Numbered from the stretch's first letter, positions 20,064 to 29,312 are shown. The stretch: DNA of 64,000 nt from an uncultured Corynebacterium sp. (GCF_946223165.1 NZ_CAMIBP010000003.1:62001-126000); one strand, 5' to 3'. The notes: a model not told the origin generated them from the sequence alone. Made by a program: numbers and translations.

Positions 20064-20495
20064 ATGCTACAGGGCTTCAAGGAATTCATTCTGCGCGGCA
20101 ACGTGATCGAGCTGGCTACCGCCGTCATCATCGGTTCCGCCTTCACCGCTATCGTGACCGCCATCTCCGACTCCTTCATCAGCCCGCTCATCGCCCTCTT
20201 CGGTGGTGCCAATGTTAACGGCTTCGCCTACACCCTGCGCGAGGGCAACGAGGCCACCACCATGGACTTCGGCGCGATCATCACCGCCATCATTAACTTC
20301 CTCATCGTCGCCGCCGTCGTATACTTCATCATCATCATGCCGATGAACAAGTACAACGAGATGGTTGCTCGTCGCAAGGGCATCGACACCGACCCCGAGG
20401 TCCCGGCCCCGACCGCAGAGGAGCTCCTCGTTGAGATCCGCGACCTGCTCGAGAAGCAGAACGGTTCCGCTTCCACCGGTAACCACTCCGTGTAA
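20064..20495 (+). CDS. mscL: Large-conductance mechanosensitive channel MscL
   Basis: 143 aa. The N-terminal amphipathic LQGFKEFILRGNVIELATAVIIG leads into TM1. A periplasmic loop (GFAYTLREGNEATT) and TM2 (FLIVAAVVYFIIIMPMNK) follow, then the cytoplasmic helix TAEELLVEIRDLLEKQN. Opens on hypo-osmotic shock; in corynebacteria MscL and MscS-type channels balance BCCT uptake. The size is normal for the family. About 167 bp of non-coding sequence precede it. Confidence 0.96.
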   Translation: MLQGFKEFILRGNVIELATAVIIGSAFTAIVTAISDSFISPLIALFGGANVNGFAYTLREGNEATTMDFGAIITAIINFLIVAAVVYFIIIMPMNKYNEMVARRKGIDTDPEVPAPTAEELLVEIRDLLEKQNGSASTGNHSV

Positions 20496-20532
20496 GCACA
20501 CCCGCCGCGTCTACGCGCCGCGGCACCGCGCA

Positions 20533-20568
20533 GAAGAGGGCGGGCACCATTCGGTGCCCGCCCTCTTC
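20533..20568. terminator. Terminator hairpin after mscL
   Basis: GAAGAGGGCGGGCACC (20533-20548) pairs perfectly over 16 bp with GGTGCCCGCCCTCTTC (20553-20568) around ATTC. The T tract is weak (GTCATTGTGT). It lies between convergent genes and probably serves both. Confidence 0.7.
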
Positions 20569-20660
20569 GTCATTGTGTATAAGAGCCGTGGCGATAGTTC
20601 CGTGACGCCAGAGATCTATGGCCATCACACTGATTTCACGCCACCCGATACCGAAGCCGC

Positions 20661-20888
20661 CTACACCTCGCCGCCGTAATGCGGCGGCTGCTGCTCCCGA
20701 TAGAACTGCTCCCCCGTGCCGGAGCCGCCCTCGTCCGCCTCGCCCTCGGCACCATCAGGATCGAGCTGCACGATGCGCTCGCCATCGTCACCGAATGCGG
20801 ACTGGAACGGGGGACGATCCGCGGTGCGGTCATAATCGACGGCATCGGAAAGCCGTTGCGCACGGCGCCGTTTGCGGGGTGCTGTCAC
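20661..20888 (-). CDS. Small uncharacterised hydrophilic protein downstream of moaB
   Basis: 75 aa, not recognised. The GTG start at 20888 is preceded by GGAGG with 7-nt spacing, and that site overlaps the moaB stop region, so translation is well supported. The N-terminus is basic (TAPRKRRRAQRLSD). The remainder is acidic and Gly/Glu-rich, ending QQPPHYGGEV, with no membrane segment or Cys. It is the last gene of the mprA-mprB-pepD-moaB run. Its function cannot be inferred. Confidence 0.65.
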   Translation of the reverse strand: MTAPRKRRRAQRLSDAVDYDRTADRPPFQSAFGDDGERIVQLDPDGAEGEADEGGSGTGEQFYREQQPPHYGGEV

Positions 20889-20899
20889 CGTGGGCCTCC

Positions 20900-21493
20900 C
20901 TAGACGCTGTAGCGCTGCAATTGGTCCACGAGGTGGTGCACCAACGGAGGAAGCGTCGCCATACCGTCGCGAATAGCCGCACGGGAATCCGCGAGATTGA
21001 CCACAACGGTGGACCCAGACACGCCCGCGATACCGCGAGACACGCAGGCATCGACAGCGCCACAGGCCTGACCGGAAGCACGCAGCGCCTGGGACACGCC
21101 CGGCACCATCTGATCCAGCACGGCGCGGGTCGCCTCCGGGGTCTTATCCCGCGGCCCCACGCCCGTGCCGCCAATGGTCACCACGAGGTCGACGCCGCCC
21201 ACGACGGCGGTCTCGATAGCCTGACGAATCTTCGACTTCTTGGAGCGCACGACGAGCGCGCCATCCACTTGGAAGTCCGCCTCATGCAACAGCTCGGTCA
21301 CCAACCGTGCGGTTTCCTCCGCATGTCCCTCAGGGTGGTCAGTCACGAGGACGGCCAAGGCGCGGCGGCGCGCCTGCGGGTGCTGCTCACGCTCGGTGGC
21401 GATGAGGAACTCGGCATCCGGCTCGGCGATGTCCATGAGCGCGGGAGAAGCTGCCGAAGCAAGCTCCAAGTCATTGGTGGAAGCGGTGGTCAT
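20900..21493 (-). CDS. moaB: MoaB/Mog family molybdopterin-binding protein
   Basis: 197 aa, the MogA/MoaB adenylyltransferase fold. RRALAVLVTDHPEGHAEET opens the domain. The MPT-binding signature DLVVTIGGTGVGPRDKTPEATRAVLDQ lies around residues 105-131, and SRGIAGVSGSTVVVNLADSRAA around 150-172. The location next to the trypsin-like protease and MprAB equals M. tuberculosis moaB2 (Rv0984). The family makes adenylylated molybdopterin; whether this copy is active in cofactor synthesis is not shown. Confidence 0.9.
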   Translation of the reverse strand: MTTASTNDLELASAASPALMDIAEPDAEFLIATEREQHPQARRRALAVLVTDHPEGHAEETARLVTELLHEADFQVDGALVVRSKKSKIRQAIETAVVGGVDLVVTIGGTGVGPRDKTPEATRAVLDQMVPGVSQALRASGQACGAVDACVSRGIAGVSGSTVVVNLADSRAAIRDGMATLPPLVHHLVDQLQRYSV

Positions 21494-21527
21494 GCAGTCT
21501 CCTCGAGGTAGTGCGGTTGCCTTAAAT

Positions 21528-23111
21528 CTACTCGCTGGTGAGCGTTACCTCTACCTGGCGGGTTTCCTCACTCCCCTCGGACTTCACCTCGAGCGTCACC
21601 GTGGCTCCGAAGTCCTGCGAACGCGTCGCTGCAATGAGTGCATCCGCCGAATCGATAACGCGGTCGTTGACTCGCGTGATGATATCGCCGGCGCGGAGTC
21701 CAGCGTCCGCCGCTGGGCTGCCCTCCGTCACCGACTGAATCTGAGCGCCATCCACAAGCTGTCGCGCAGAGACCTGCACGCCCAACATCGGGTGCTTGAC
21801 CGAACCGTTGTTAATGAGCTGATCCGCCATCTTCTTGGCGAAGTTCGATGGGATAGCAAATCCGAGACCAATCGAGCCCGACTCGCTTCCAGTCGACTGG
21901 GAGAGCGAGGCAATCACGGAGTTCATGCCCACGATGTTGCCGTTCATGTCCACCAGCGGGCCGCCCGAGTTACCCGGGTTCACCGCGGCGTCAGTCTGGA
22001 TGGCATCGATAAGGGAGGACTCTCCGCCCTCCTGCGACGCGCGCACGGGGCGGTTCAGGGCCGAGACGATACCGGAGGTCACCGTGGCGTTGAGGCCCAG
22101 CGGCGAGCCGACCGCCACGACTTCCTGGCCCACGGCCAGCTGCGAAGAATCGCCAAACTGCAGGTAGGGAAGGTCCGTGACATCGGCGATCTTGATGACG
22201 GCGACATCGGTGTTGACGTCCGACGCCACAACGGAAGCCTCGTGCTTGGTGCCATCGTTCATGGTGACCTGGATCAGACCGCCGCCGTTTTCGGCGTCCG
22301 CAACAACGTGGTGATTGGTCAACACGTAGCCATCCGGCGAAATGACGGAGCCAGAGCCCTCAGACACCGACTGATTGGTAGCAACCTGGATGGCCACCAC
22401 TGCGGGAAGAACCCTCGCGGCGACGGACTCAATCGAGCCCTCGGCGGCAGCGGGCTTTTCCGCGGCAACGGGCTGATTGAGGGCCTCGTTGACCATCGAA
22501 GTGCTCGCGTTGTTCGAATTGTCATCGTGGCCGACGGCCACGCCCACGATGCTGCCGGTGACAACGGAGCCGGCGAGCATGAGGGCCAGGGCGCCGCCTA
22601 GGCCGACGGTGCGCTTCTTCTTCGCCGGCACCTCGCCCAGCGGCGTCACCGCGGGGCCGGTCAGGGTTGCGGCGCCAGCGGTACCCTCCGCACTGCCGTA
22701 GCCGGCGCCCGTCGACGGACCGCTGGCGCTACCGCCGAAAGAGTCTGCGCCGTAACGCTGGCCACCGTACGTCCCGGTCCAGGCGCTCTGCCCCGTGGCG
22801 GAGTGCGAGGCATCCTGGCCATAGCCGGTGTACTGTTCGTAGTTCGACGGCGCACCGTAGCTGTGAGCCCCGCCGGTGGAGGCGGTGTTGCCAGTGATAT
22901 CGGTGCTATCGGTGCTACCAGTGCTGCCGATGCCGCCCGCGTTCGCCGCGGAAGGGTCGGTCCGGGGCTGGTTCCAACCCTGCGATGCAGAGTATGGCGA
23001 ATTCTGAGCGGGAGTGCTCTCGGCCGAATTGCCCTGTGTGAAGTTATTTTCGGGAGCGCCACCGTAGTTCGGCTCGCTTGCGCCGTCGTTCTTGAATGTC
23101 ATAGCTGACAT
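21528..23111 (-). CDS. pepD: Membrane-anchored HtrA/PepD-type serine protease with PDZ domain
   Basis: 527 aa. A 160-residue Gly/Ser/Thr/Asn-rich cytoplasmic N-terminus carries short repeats (GSTGSTDSTD). It is followed by one transmembrane helix (about 178-200) and a chymotrypsin-like domain with triad His268 (TNHHVV), Asp302 (NTDVAVIKI) and Ser382 (GNSGGPL). A C-terminal PDZ domain spans about 430-525 (LGVQVSARQL...GLRAGDIITRVND). It degrades or refolds damaged envelope proteins. In mycobacteria pepD is a target of MprAB and feeds back on the stress response; mprB ends about 120 bp upstream here. A second ATG at 23102 is an alternative start. Confidence 0.93.
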   Translation of the reverse strand: MSAMTFKNDGASEPNYGGAPENNFTQGNSAESTPAQNSPYSASQGWNQPRTDPSAANAGGIGSTGSTDSTDITGNTASTGGAHSYGAPSNYEQYTGYGQDASHSATGQSAWTGTYGGQRYGADSFGGSASGPSTGAGYGSAEGTAGAATLTGPAVTPLGEVPAKKKRTVGLGGALALMLAGSVVTGSIVGVAVGHDDNSNNASTSMVNEALNQPVAAEKPAAAEGSIESVAARVLPAVVAIQVATNQSVSEGSGSVISPDGYVLTNHHVVADAENGGGLIQVTMNDGTKHEASVVASDVNTDVAVIKIADVTDLPYLQFGDSSQLAVGQEVVAVGSPLGLNATVTSGIVSALNRPVRASQEGGESSLIDAIQTDAAVNPGNSGGPLVDMNGNIVGMNSVIASLSQSTGSESGSIGLGFAIPSNFAKKMADQLINNGSVKHPMLGVQVSARQLVDGAQIQSVTEGSPAADAGLRAGDIITRVNDRVIDSADALIAATRSQDFGATVTLEVKSEGSEETRQVEVTLTSE

Positions 23112-23233
23112 TGTGCCCTAGATGGCTGGAGTACGTCTGCCATCACTCTGCCAGTCATCTAGGAATCCCTGGGAAGACCCTGTGCGTGTTGACCTGCATA
23201 AAGGTCAATAAGTAAGGTCCGGCTCAGTGCGGG

Positions 23234-24766
23234 CTACTGCTGGTTAAACCAGCGCTGCGCAAAGATCTCACCGCGCTCGCTCGACGCCTCCTCGAGGCCG
23301 GGATCCACGTAGACATCCCCCTCGCCGCGGCGGCCGGGAACGATAACCTCCATGCGCGTTCCGCCGTCCGGGGACTCAGCGACCTTGATGCTGCCCTCAT
23401 GCCGCTCGATAACCTGGCGGACGATGGCCAAGCCCAAGCCGGAGCCCGGCATCGACCGCGCTTCCGCGGAACGATAAAAACGCTCGAAGACCTTCTCCCG
23501 ATCCTCGACTGGAATGCCAGGGCCAGAGTCGTCGACGCGCAGGCGCATCTGGTGCTCCCCCACCTGCTGCATAGTAACCCGCACGGTCCCCGATGGCGGC
23601 GACCACTTGGCCGCATTGTCCATGAGGTTAAGCGTGGCGCGACCCAAGGAGAACTGATCGCCTTCCATGATCCAGGGCTCGATGCGCACCTTGAAATCGA
23701 CGTCGAGACGGCGGCGGCGCGCACGCTCGAGCGAGGTGTCGATAACCTCGTGTAGCTCAACCTTCTCCGTCTGCTTCTCCGAGGCATCCTCGCGGGCCAG
23801 ATCAACGAGGTCGCCAATGAGCGTGGACAGCTCCGTCATCTGCGCGAGCACGTCGTTTTCAAGATCCCTGCGGTCCTGCTCCGAAATGGTGGCCGACGCA
23901 CCCGGCTTGTTAAGCATCATGAGCAACTCAATATTGGTACGCATGGACGTCAACGGCGTCTTGAGCTCATGTCCGGCATCGGCCACGAACTGAGACTGCC
24001 GGATTCGGGAGTCTTGAAGTGCGGCCAGCATGTCGTTGAACGAGATGGTCAGCTGCGCCATCTCGTCGTTGCCCACCACAAGGATGGGGCGCAGGTCGTT
24101 GGTCTGGGTCACGTAATCGGCCGCGCGCTGCAGGCGTGTGATGGGGCGCAGACCTGCTTTAGACACCACCATTCCCGCCAAAATCGCCAGCACAATGCCC
24201 ACTGCGGCAACGACGATGAGCACGGTGCCCATCGTGGAAATCATCTGCTGCGTTTCAGACATATCTTTGGCAATCGCCACAACGGTGCCATCGGAATGAC
24301 GCTGAACGACGACACGCTCGGCGCCACTGGTGCGCACCGATGTTTCCACGCCCGCCCCGGACGGAGAGAAGTTGCCGCCCACGGGAATGGAATCACCCAA
24401 ACCGATCGAGTCATTGGCGGGCGCGATGGACACGCGCATGGTCGGGTTAAACGACGTGAATTCGTCGATGGTGCGAGACAGCTCGACCTGATCCGCGGTA
24501 TCGCGCGAGACGACCATCAGGCTCGCCGCCTGGCGTTCCATGTCGCGATCCACGCTGGCGGTGAGCAGGGCCCATACGGCCCAATACGTCGTGACGGTCA
24601 CCACCGCCACGACGACGGCAACGACGAGACCGGTGGTCAGCGAAAGCCGCCACCGCAGCGGTGCGTGTGATTCCCACCCGCTGGACTGCCCCCACGGGTA
24701 AGCCGTCGCGTATACGCCTTGTCCGGAGGAAGCCAACGCGGATGACGCAGGCTTCCTCAACATCAC
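23234..24766 (-). CDS. mprB: Sensor histidine kinase MprB/CgtS2
   Basis: 510 aa. TM1 (about residues 45-68), an extracytoplasmic sensor loop (about 69-175), TM2 (about 176-198) and a HAMP segment precede the HisKA box [16 protein letters not shown], with phosphoacceptor His266. The ATPase part has N box ([10 protein letters not shown]), G1 (DDSGPGIP) and G2 (GSGLGLAIV). Senses envelope stress and phosphorylates MprA. The start overlaps the mprA stop by 4 bp (ATGA). Confidence 0.92.
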   Translation of the reverse strand: MMLRKPASSALASSGQGVYATAYPWGQSSGWESHAPLRWRLSLTTGLVVAVVVAVVTVTTYWAVWALLTASVDRDMERQAASLMVVSRDTADQVELSRTIDEFTSFNPTMRVSIAPANDSIGLGDSIPVGGNFSPSGAGVETSVRTSGAERVVVQRHSDGTVVAIAKDMSETQQMISTMGTVLIVVAAVGIVLAILAGMVVSKAGLRPITRLQRAADYVTQTNDLRPILVVGNDEMAQLTISFNDMLAALQDSRIRQSQFVADAGHELKTPLTSMRTNIELLMMLNKPGASATISEQDRRDLENDVLAQMTELSTLIGDLVDLAREDASEKQTEKVELHEVIDTSLERARRRRLDVDFKVRIEPWIMEGDQFSLGRATLNLMDNAAKWSPPSGTVRVTMQQVGEHQMRLRVDDSGPGIPVEDREKVFERFYRSAEARSMPGSGLGLAIVRQVIERHEGSIKVAESPDGGTRMEVIVPGRRGEGDVYVDPGLEEASSERGEIFAQRWFNQQ

Positions 24767-25464
24767 GCGTTAGACTCCCTCAGCACGTAGCCCACGCCAC
24801 GCACGGTGTGAATGAGACGGGACTCGTTGTCCGCCTCGGTCTTCTTGCGCAGGTAGCCAATGTAGACCTCCAGCGCGTTGCCCGACGTCGGGAAGTCGTA
24901 GCCCCACACCTCTTCCAGGATGGTGTTGCGGGACAGGACCTTGCGGGGGTTCTCCATGAGCAGCTGCAACAGGGAGAACTCGGTGCGCGTCAGGGAAATC
25001 GGGCGAGTACCGCGGGACACCTCGCGGGTATCGGCGTCCAGGTGCAGGTCCTCGAAGACGAGCTTCGAGACGGAATTCCCTTTGGCGCCCGCGGCAGAGT
25101 CCGCAGCGGCGCGCCGGACGAGCGAACGCACGCGAGCCAGCAGCTCCTCCAGAGCGAAAGGCTTGGGCAGGTAGTCATCGGCACCAGCGTCGAGGCCGGC
25201 AACTCGGTCGGACACGCCATCGCGCGCGGTGAGCATGAGAATCGGACGACCCCAGCCTTCGCCGCGCAGCACGCGGCACACCTCAAGGCCGTCCATGTTC
25301 GGCATGTTGACGTCGAGGATGATGAGGTCGGGAGATTCGCGGTGCACAAGATCAACGGCCTCGTGTCCATCGGCGGCCAGCTCAATGTCGTATCCATTAA
25401 AGCTCAGCGAGCGGCGCAGTGATTCGCGCACTGCCTGTTCATCGTCGACTACCAGAATCTTCAT
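24763..25464 (-). CDS. mprA: Response regulator MprA/CgtR2 (OmpR family)
   Basis: 233 aa. Receiver domain with acidic pair VVDDE, phosphoacceptor Asp51 (ILDVNMP), Thr in MLTARD and Lys in LPKPF. The C-terminal winged helix ([32 protein letters not shown]) binds DNA. Activates envelope-stress genes with MprB; the operon mprA-mprB-pepD-moaB is collinear with M. tuberculosis Rv0981-Rv0984. About 215 bp without a gene separate it from rpmF; that gap holds the rpmF terminator and the mprA promoter region. Confidence 0.95.
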   Translation of the reverse strand: MKILVVDDEQAVRESLRRSLSFNGYDIELAADGHEAVDLVHRESPDLIILDVNMPNMDGLEVCRVLRGEGWGRPILMLTARDGVSDRVAGLDAGADDYLPKPFALEELLARVRSLVRRAAADSAAGAKGNSVSKLVFEDLHLDADTREVSRGTRPISLTRTEFSLLQLLMENPRKVLSRNTILEEVWGYDFPTSGNALEVYIGYLRKKTEADNESRLIHTVRGVGYVLRESNA

Positions 25465-25626
25465 GCGGTTGATTATTCCCTATCGTTCTGAGAATTTCGA
25501 AGTTTATAGGCGCCTTTAAGGAAAGCGAAATCAACAAAGGGAGAGCTGACCACGTTCTTCTGCCCCGACGTGCCCGCAAAGTCTTAAGACTCGCGGCGCG
25601 CGGCGGGGGGTAAGGCTGAGAAGACA

Positions 25627-25660
25627 AAAGCCTCGCACCGCAGAAGCGGAGCGAGGCTTT
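25627..25660 (-). terminator. Terminator of the rpmE-rpmF operon
   Basis: AAAGCCTCGC (25627-25636) pairs with GCGAGGCTTT (25651-25660), with an inner CCGC-AGAA-GCGG extension. Read on the minus strand the stem runs into TTTTGTCTT, 20 bp past the rpmF stop. Confidence 0.8.
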
Positions 25661-25679
25661 CTCAAGGATTCGCGCAGAA

Positions 25680-25853
25680 TTAGAACTGCTCGACGTCGAT
25701 CAGGCCAAGCTTGGCGGCCTTGACCAGACGGCGCGGGATGCGCACGGTCTGGCCGTCGATCTTGACTTCCTGGAGGGCGACGTTGTCAGCCTTCCACTGG
25801 GAACGACGGGCGTGCGTGTTCGCACGGGACATGCGGAACTTCGGAGTTGCCAT
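25680..25853 (-). CDS. rpmF: 50S ribosomal protein L32 (cysteine-free form)
   Basis: 57 aa, begins [19 protein letters not shown] and ends LGLIDVEQF. It has no cysteine, so the zinc ribbon of C+ L32 is absent. Sixteen bp downstream of rpmE and cotranscribed. The same short form lies beside mprA in mycobacteria. Confidence 0.95.
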   Translation of the reverse strand: MATPKFRMSRANTHARRSQWKADNVALQEVKIDGQTVRIPRRLVKAAKLGLIDVEQF

Positions 25854-25868
25854 TTCTTTCTATCCTCC

Positions 25869-26138
25869 TTACGCGTTCTTCTTCTTGCGGCGAGCCATAC
25901 CACCGAAGCGCTGGTTGAACTTCTCAACGCGGCCGGCGGTATCCATAACGCGCTGTGCACCGGTCCAGAACGGGTGAGACTCAGCGGTCACATCGACGAC
26001 AATGAGCGGGTACTCGTTGCCGTCCTCCCACTGCACGGTGCGGTCAGACACGGCGGTGGACTTGGTCAGGAACTGGGTGCCGGTGCCGGCGTCCTGAAAG
26101 ACCACCGGGTGGTAATCCGGGTGGATATCCTTCTTCAT
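25869..26138 (-). CDS. rpmE2: 50S ribosomal protein L31 type B (zinc-independent)
   Basis: 89 aa with [20 protein letters not shown] and [27 protein letters not shown], the type B hallmarks. It lacks the CxxC of type A L31 and contains no Cys at all. In other bacteria type B L31 replaces the zinc-binding paralogue under zinc limitation. Divergent from the rpmB operon. Confidence 0.95.
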   Translation of the reverse strand: MKKDIHPDYHPVVFQDAGTGTQFLTKSTAVSDRTVQWEDGNEYPLIVVDVTAESHPFWTGAQRVMDTAGRVEKFNQRFGGMARRKKKNA

Positions 26139-26619
26139 ATGTTTCTTCCCTCAGGGTTGAACTACGGGTCGGTTCGCGGCCTAGATATAGAGGAACACTT
26201 CTGTTCCACTGCGGCGTCCGCACACCTCGCGGGGCGGCGCGATCGTGCCCGAGTTGGGATGATTAGACTTAGCGTGAGTCGACGCGCCGCATGAGGCATG
26301 TCAACAACCTGAACGATATTACAGGCAACCAGCCGTTTTCCCAAAACGTCTTCGGAAGCCCGCCAGAATGCACCCACACCCAAGCTTCAGCTTTAACATG
26401 CGTATCACGCTAGGGAGCGATTAGGTTATTGAGGACTCAACCTGTAAGCTTTCCCATTGCTGTTGTCACAATGTACGTTTTACGCCCCGTCTACTGGTGT
26501 AATGAACAGTTCAGCCAGCCGCTCAACCTCACTTTTTAGAGCGCACTGCCCCTCACGCAGTTCTAGGCCGAACCAGTTCACATAGCCTTCGACGTGGGCG
26601 GCAAGGAGAAAGAAGACCC
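26139..26619. other. 481-bp divergent intergenic region between two ribosomal-protein operons
   Basis: No convincing gene. It holds the divergent promoters of rpmE2-rpmF and rpmB-rpmG-rpsN-rpsR. A small palindrome GGAACA-CTTC-TGTTCC (about 26192-26207) lies just upstream of a TATATC-like -10 for the leftward operon. AGGTTATTGAGGACTCAACCT (about 26423-26443) can form a hairpin in the rightward leader. I could not find a convincing Zur box. Confidence 0.5.
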
Positions 26620-26856
26620 ATGTCGGCTATTTGCCAGGTTACGGGCCGCAAGCCGGAATTCGGCAAGCAGGTCTCGCACTCGCACCGCCGCACCTCGCGC
26701 CGTTGGAACCCCAACGTGCAGCGTCGTCGCTACTACCTGCCCTCCGAGGGCCGTACCATCACCCTGAATGTCTCTGCAAAGGGCATCAAGATCATTGACC
26801 GCGATGGCATCGAGTCCGTCGTCGCCAAGATTCGCGCACGTGGGGAGAAGATCTAA
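26620..26856 (+). CDS. rpmB: 50S ribosomal protein L28
   Basis: 78 aa: [23 protein letters not shown] opens the chain, and the basic [13 protein letters not shown] segment follows. It has a single Cys and no CxxC pairs, so it belongs with the zinc-free set of this operon. The RBS AAGGAG lies about 12 nt upstream. First gene of rpmB-rpmG-rpsN-rpsR. Confidence 0.95.
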   Translation: MSAICQVTGRKPEFGKQVSHSHRRTSRRWNPNVQRRRYYLPSEGRTITLNVSAKGIKIIDRDGIESVVAKIRARGEKI

Positions 26857-26858
26857 AG

Positions 26859-27023
26859 ATGGCACGTAATGACATCCGTCCAATCATCAAGCTGAAGTCC
26901 ACTGCGGGCACCGGTTACACCTACGTGACCCGTAAGAACAAGCGCAACAACCCGGATCGCATCACCCTGATGAAGTTCGATCCGATCGTCCGCAAGCACG
27001 TCGAATTCCGCGAGGAGCGATAA
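26859..27023 (+). CDS. rpmG: 50S ribosomal protein L33 (cysteine-free form)
   Basis: 54 aa, [18 protein letters not shown] at the N-terminus and [10 protein letters not shown] at the end. It has none of the four Cys of zinc-binding L33. It starts 2 bp after the rpmB stop, so translation is coupled. Confidence 0.95.
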   Translation: MARNDIRPIIKLKSTAGTGYTYVTRKNKRNNPDRITLMKFDPIVRKHVEFREER

Positions 27024-27026
27024 TCT

Positions 27027-27332
27027 ATGGCTAAGAAGTCTAAGATCGCCAAGAACGAGCAGCGCAAGGAAATCGTCGCCCGCTACGCGGAGCGTCGCGC
27101 TGAGCTCAAGGCCATCATCAAGAACCCGAACACCTCCGATGAGGACCGTCTGGACGCACAGTTCGAGCTGAACCGTCAGCCGCGTGATGCCTCCAAGTCC
27201 CGCATCCGTAACCGCGACGCTGCCGATGGCCGCCCGCGCGGTTACCTCCGCAAGTTCGGTCTGTCCCGTGTCCGTATGCGTGGCATGGCTCACCGCGGTG
27301 AGCTGCCGGGCGTCCGCAAGTCCAGCTGGTAA
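27027..27332 (+). CDS. rpsN: 30S ribosomal protein S14 (long, zinc-independent form)
   Basis: 101 aa, begins [19 protein letters not shown] and ends with [30 protein letters not shown]. This is the long C- type of S14 without the CxxC-CxxC zinc module of the 61-aa type. Three bp after rpmG. The family usually has a second, zinc-binding copy in the main ribosomal operon (outside this window). Confidence 0.95.
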   Translation: MAKKSKIAKNEQRKEIVARYAERRAELKAIIKNPNTSDEDRLDAQFELNRQPRDASKSRIRNRDAADGRPRGYLRKFGLSRVRMRGMAHRGELPGVRKSSW

Positions 27333-27347
27333 AGAGGAGACTGCACA

Positions 27348-27602
27348 ATGGCTATCAAGCGCAACAACTCTAAGAAGTTCCGTATGGAGCAGTCCCGTCG
27401 CCCGAAGAAGAACCCGCTGAAGGCTGAAGGCATCGAGACTGTCGATTACAAGGATGTCAAGACCCTTCGTCTGTTCATCTCTGACCGCGGTAAGATCCGC
27501 TCCCGTCGCGTGACCGGTCTTACCCCGCAGCAGCAGCGCCAGGTCGCTACCGCTGTGAAGAACGCTCGCGAAATGGCTCTCCTGCCGTTCACCTCTCGCT
27601 AA
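27348..27602 (+). CDS. rpsR: 30S ribosomal protein S18 (cysteine-free form)
   Basis: 84 aa with [42 protein letters not shown]. No Cys is present, so it is the zinc-free paralogue type. Last gene of the operon; a strong terminator follows. Confidence 0.95.
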   Translation: MAIKRNNSKKFRMEQSRRPKKNPLKAEGIETVDYKDVKTLRLFISDRGKIRSRRVTGLTPQQQRQVATAVKNAREMALLPFTSR

Positions 27603-27631
27603 ACCATTAGCAGGGTTTCAACAGCGTCGAT

Positions 27632-27675
27632 ACACCACCCGTCGAACACTTCGTTCGGCGGGTGGTGTCGTTTTT
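27632..27675 (+). terminator. Rho-independent terminator of the rpmB-rpsR operon
   Basis: ACACCACCCGTCGAAC (27632-27647) pairs with GTTCGGCGGGTGGTGT (27653-27668) with one G-T pair and a 5-nt loop. It is followed by CGTTTTT. Confidence 0.9.
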
Positions 27676-27742
27676 CTACCCAGCAATTGATACTCTAAAG
27701 AGCGTTATTACCCTGGGAGGATTCAAGGGAAGGAATCACCTC

Positions 27743-28531
27743 ATGCCCCTGCACCAGTCACTGCTGGATTTGGCCGAGCTTGCGCCGCGCTGCAGCTCCC
27801 CCGCCACCGCCCGCGGCCTACTCACCGAGGCCCAGGATCTCACACGCAATGCCCTCGAACACCGCGAGAATGAAGTGACGCTGGCCGCGTGGTATTCCCG
27901 CATCATCACGGACATCCTGCGCTCCCCCGGAGTCTCCAACGAGCTGGGCGCCGTCCGTGCCACGGGTTCCGTGGCTTTAGGCGACGCCACACCGGCCACC
28001 TCTATCAACTGGCTCGCAACGCAGGACGACGACTCCGCACTCGTGGAGCTTTTCGCATCGGCGGGGCTCGCCGCCGGCTCGGTGCCCGATGCCACGGCAT
28101 CGCGCGTGGACGCTGGGCTGCCGGTGGGCATCGATGGTGAGGCCGCGCTGCTCGATGAAGCACTGACGCAGCGCCCGCCCGCGCTCCAGCTGGTCAATTC
28201 CCTGCCGGACCCCGAGCAGGCGGTGGACATCAGCGCCCACCTGCTCCGTCCCATCCAGGCGCTCGCCCGGTGGGCCGCCCCCGCCCCGCGTCCGACCCCG
28301 GACCGCCTCGCCATCGGACGCGAGCGAGAGCTACTTTCGGACTCTGACGCGCACACCCTTACCCTCGCATGGGGCACCGGCATGGCGCTGCGAATGAAGA
28401 CGTGGATGGACCATGTCGACGGCAGTGACCTGCTGTTTGGCGAGCTCCCTCCCCTCGATCGCACCGGTTATGGTTCCGCATGCCGCATGGTGGCTGAAGT
28501 CTTTGATTCTTTGAGCGCCCGTGAACGCTAA
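27743..28531 (+). CDS. Degenerate DUF294/GlnD-like nucleotidyltransferase-substrate-binding protein
   Basis: 262 aa from ATG 27743 (AAGGAA upstream), cytoplasmic. The middle (ATGSVALGDATPATSINWLA, about residues 75-94) resembles the GS...R.E...D.D nucleotidyltransferase core, but the catalytic acidic pair is not there. The C-terminal HLLRPIQALARWA and the following ...DAHTLTLAWGTGMALRMKTWMDHV resemble the helical substrate-binding domain of DUF294 proteins. So it is probably a pseudoenzyme or binding protein. It sits immediately upstream of amtR on the same strand, which suggests but does not prove a nitrogen-control role. Identification is by eye and needs a profile search. Confidence 0.55.
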   Translation: MPLHQSLLDLAELAPRCSSPATARGLLTEAQDLTRNALEHRENEVTLAAWYSRIITDILRSPGVSNELGAVRATGSVALGDATPATSINWLATQDDDSALVELFASAGLAAGSVPDATASRVDAGLPVGIDGEAALLDEALTQRPPALQLVNSLPDPEQAVDISAHLLRPIQALARWAAPAPRPTPDRLAIGRERELLSDSDAHTLTLAWGTGMALRMKTWMDHVDGSDLLFGELPPLDRTGYGSACRMVAEVFDSLSARER

Positions 28532-28612
28532 CCCCGTTCCCCGCGTCGTATATTGTTGTTGTGTTCATCGTTATGGGTTTTTCGTTCACTGTGCAGGAAG
28601 GAGGCGACCACT

Positions 28613-29299
28613 ATGGCTGGAGCTGTAGGTAGGCCGCGCAAGAACAGCCCGCGCCGCCGCGGTAGCACCGCGCGCGAGGAGATCCTCGACGCTTCTGCCG
28701 AGCTGTTCACCACCCAGGGCTTCGCCACGACCTCGACGCATCAGATTGCCGAGGCCGTAGGCATCCGTCAGGCATCCCTGTACTACCACTTCCCGTCCAA
28801 GACGGAAATCTTCCTGACGCTACTGAACTCCACCATCGCCCCGTCGTTGGGCTTGGCGGAGGAGCTGGACGAGTCGGAAGCTACCCCGGAGCTGCGCCTG
28901 TGGGCCCTCGTGGCCGCCGAGTCGCGCCTGCTGCTCACCAGCGGCTGGAACGTCGGCCGCCTGTACCAACTGCCGGTGGCAAATTCGGACGAGTTTTCCG
29001 AGTTCCACGAGGCTCGCGACGCCCTCCAGGGCTACTTCCGGCACCAGGCCGCCGCAATCGTGGGTGAGGATGATCCGCGCATCGAACTGCCGTTCCACAT
29101 CGCGCTGTCTGTCATCGAAATGCGCCCCAATGACGGCAAGCCTCCGTACGAGGCCGCGCAGTCCATCCCGGAGACCGCCTGCATGCTGGCCGATGCCGCC
29201 TTGGCCGTCCTCGGCGCCACCCCGCCGGAGGATCGCTACGAGGCCACCCTCGATCTGCTCAAGAACCGCAAGGACGCCATTGAGACGCCGCAGAAGTAG
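28613..29299 (+). CDS. amtR: TetR-family nitrogen master regulator AmtR
   Basis: 228 aa, ATG 28613 with GGAGG at about 9 nt. AGAVGRPRK at the start, the HTH FATTSTHQIAEAVGIRQASLYYHFPSKTEIFLTLL (about residues 38-72) and WNVGRLYQLP in the effector domain closely match C. glutamicum AmtR. AmtR represses ammonium-uptake and assimilation genes until adenylylated GlnK pulls it off DNA. A longer frame from 28553 exists but lacks homology. I found no AmtR operator in the 80 bp upstream. Confidence 0.93.
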   Translation: MAGAVGRPRKNSPRRRGSTAREEILDASAELFTTQGFATTSTHQIAEAVGIRQASLYYHFPSKTEIFLTLLNSTIAPSLGLAEELDESEATPELRLWALVAAESRLLLTSGWNVGRLYQLPVANSDEFSEFHEARDALQGYFRHQAAAIVGEDDPRIELPFHIALSVIEMRPNDGKPPYEAAQSIPETACMLADAALAVLGATPPEDRYEATLDLLKNRKDAIETPQK

Positions 29300-29312
29300 C
29301 GCTTTAATCGCC

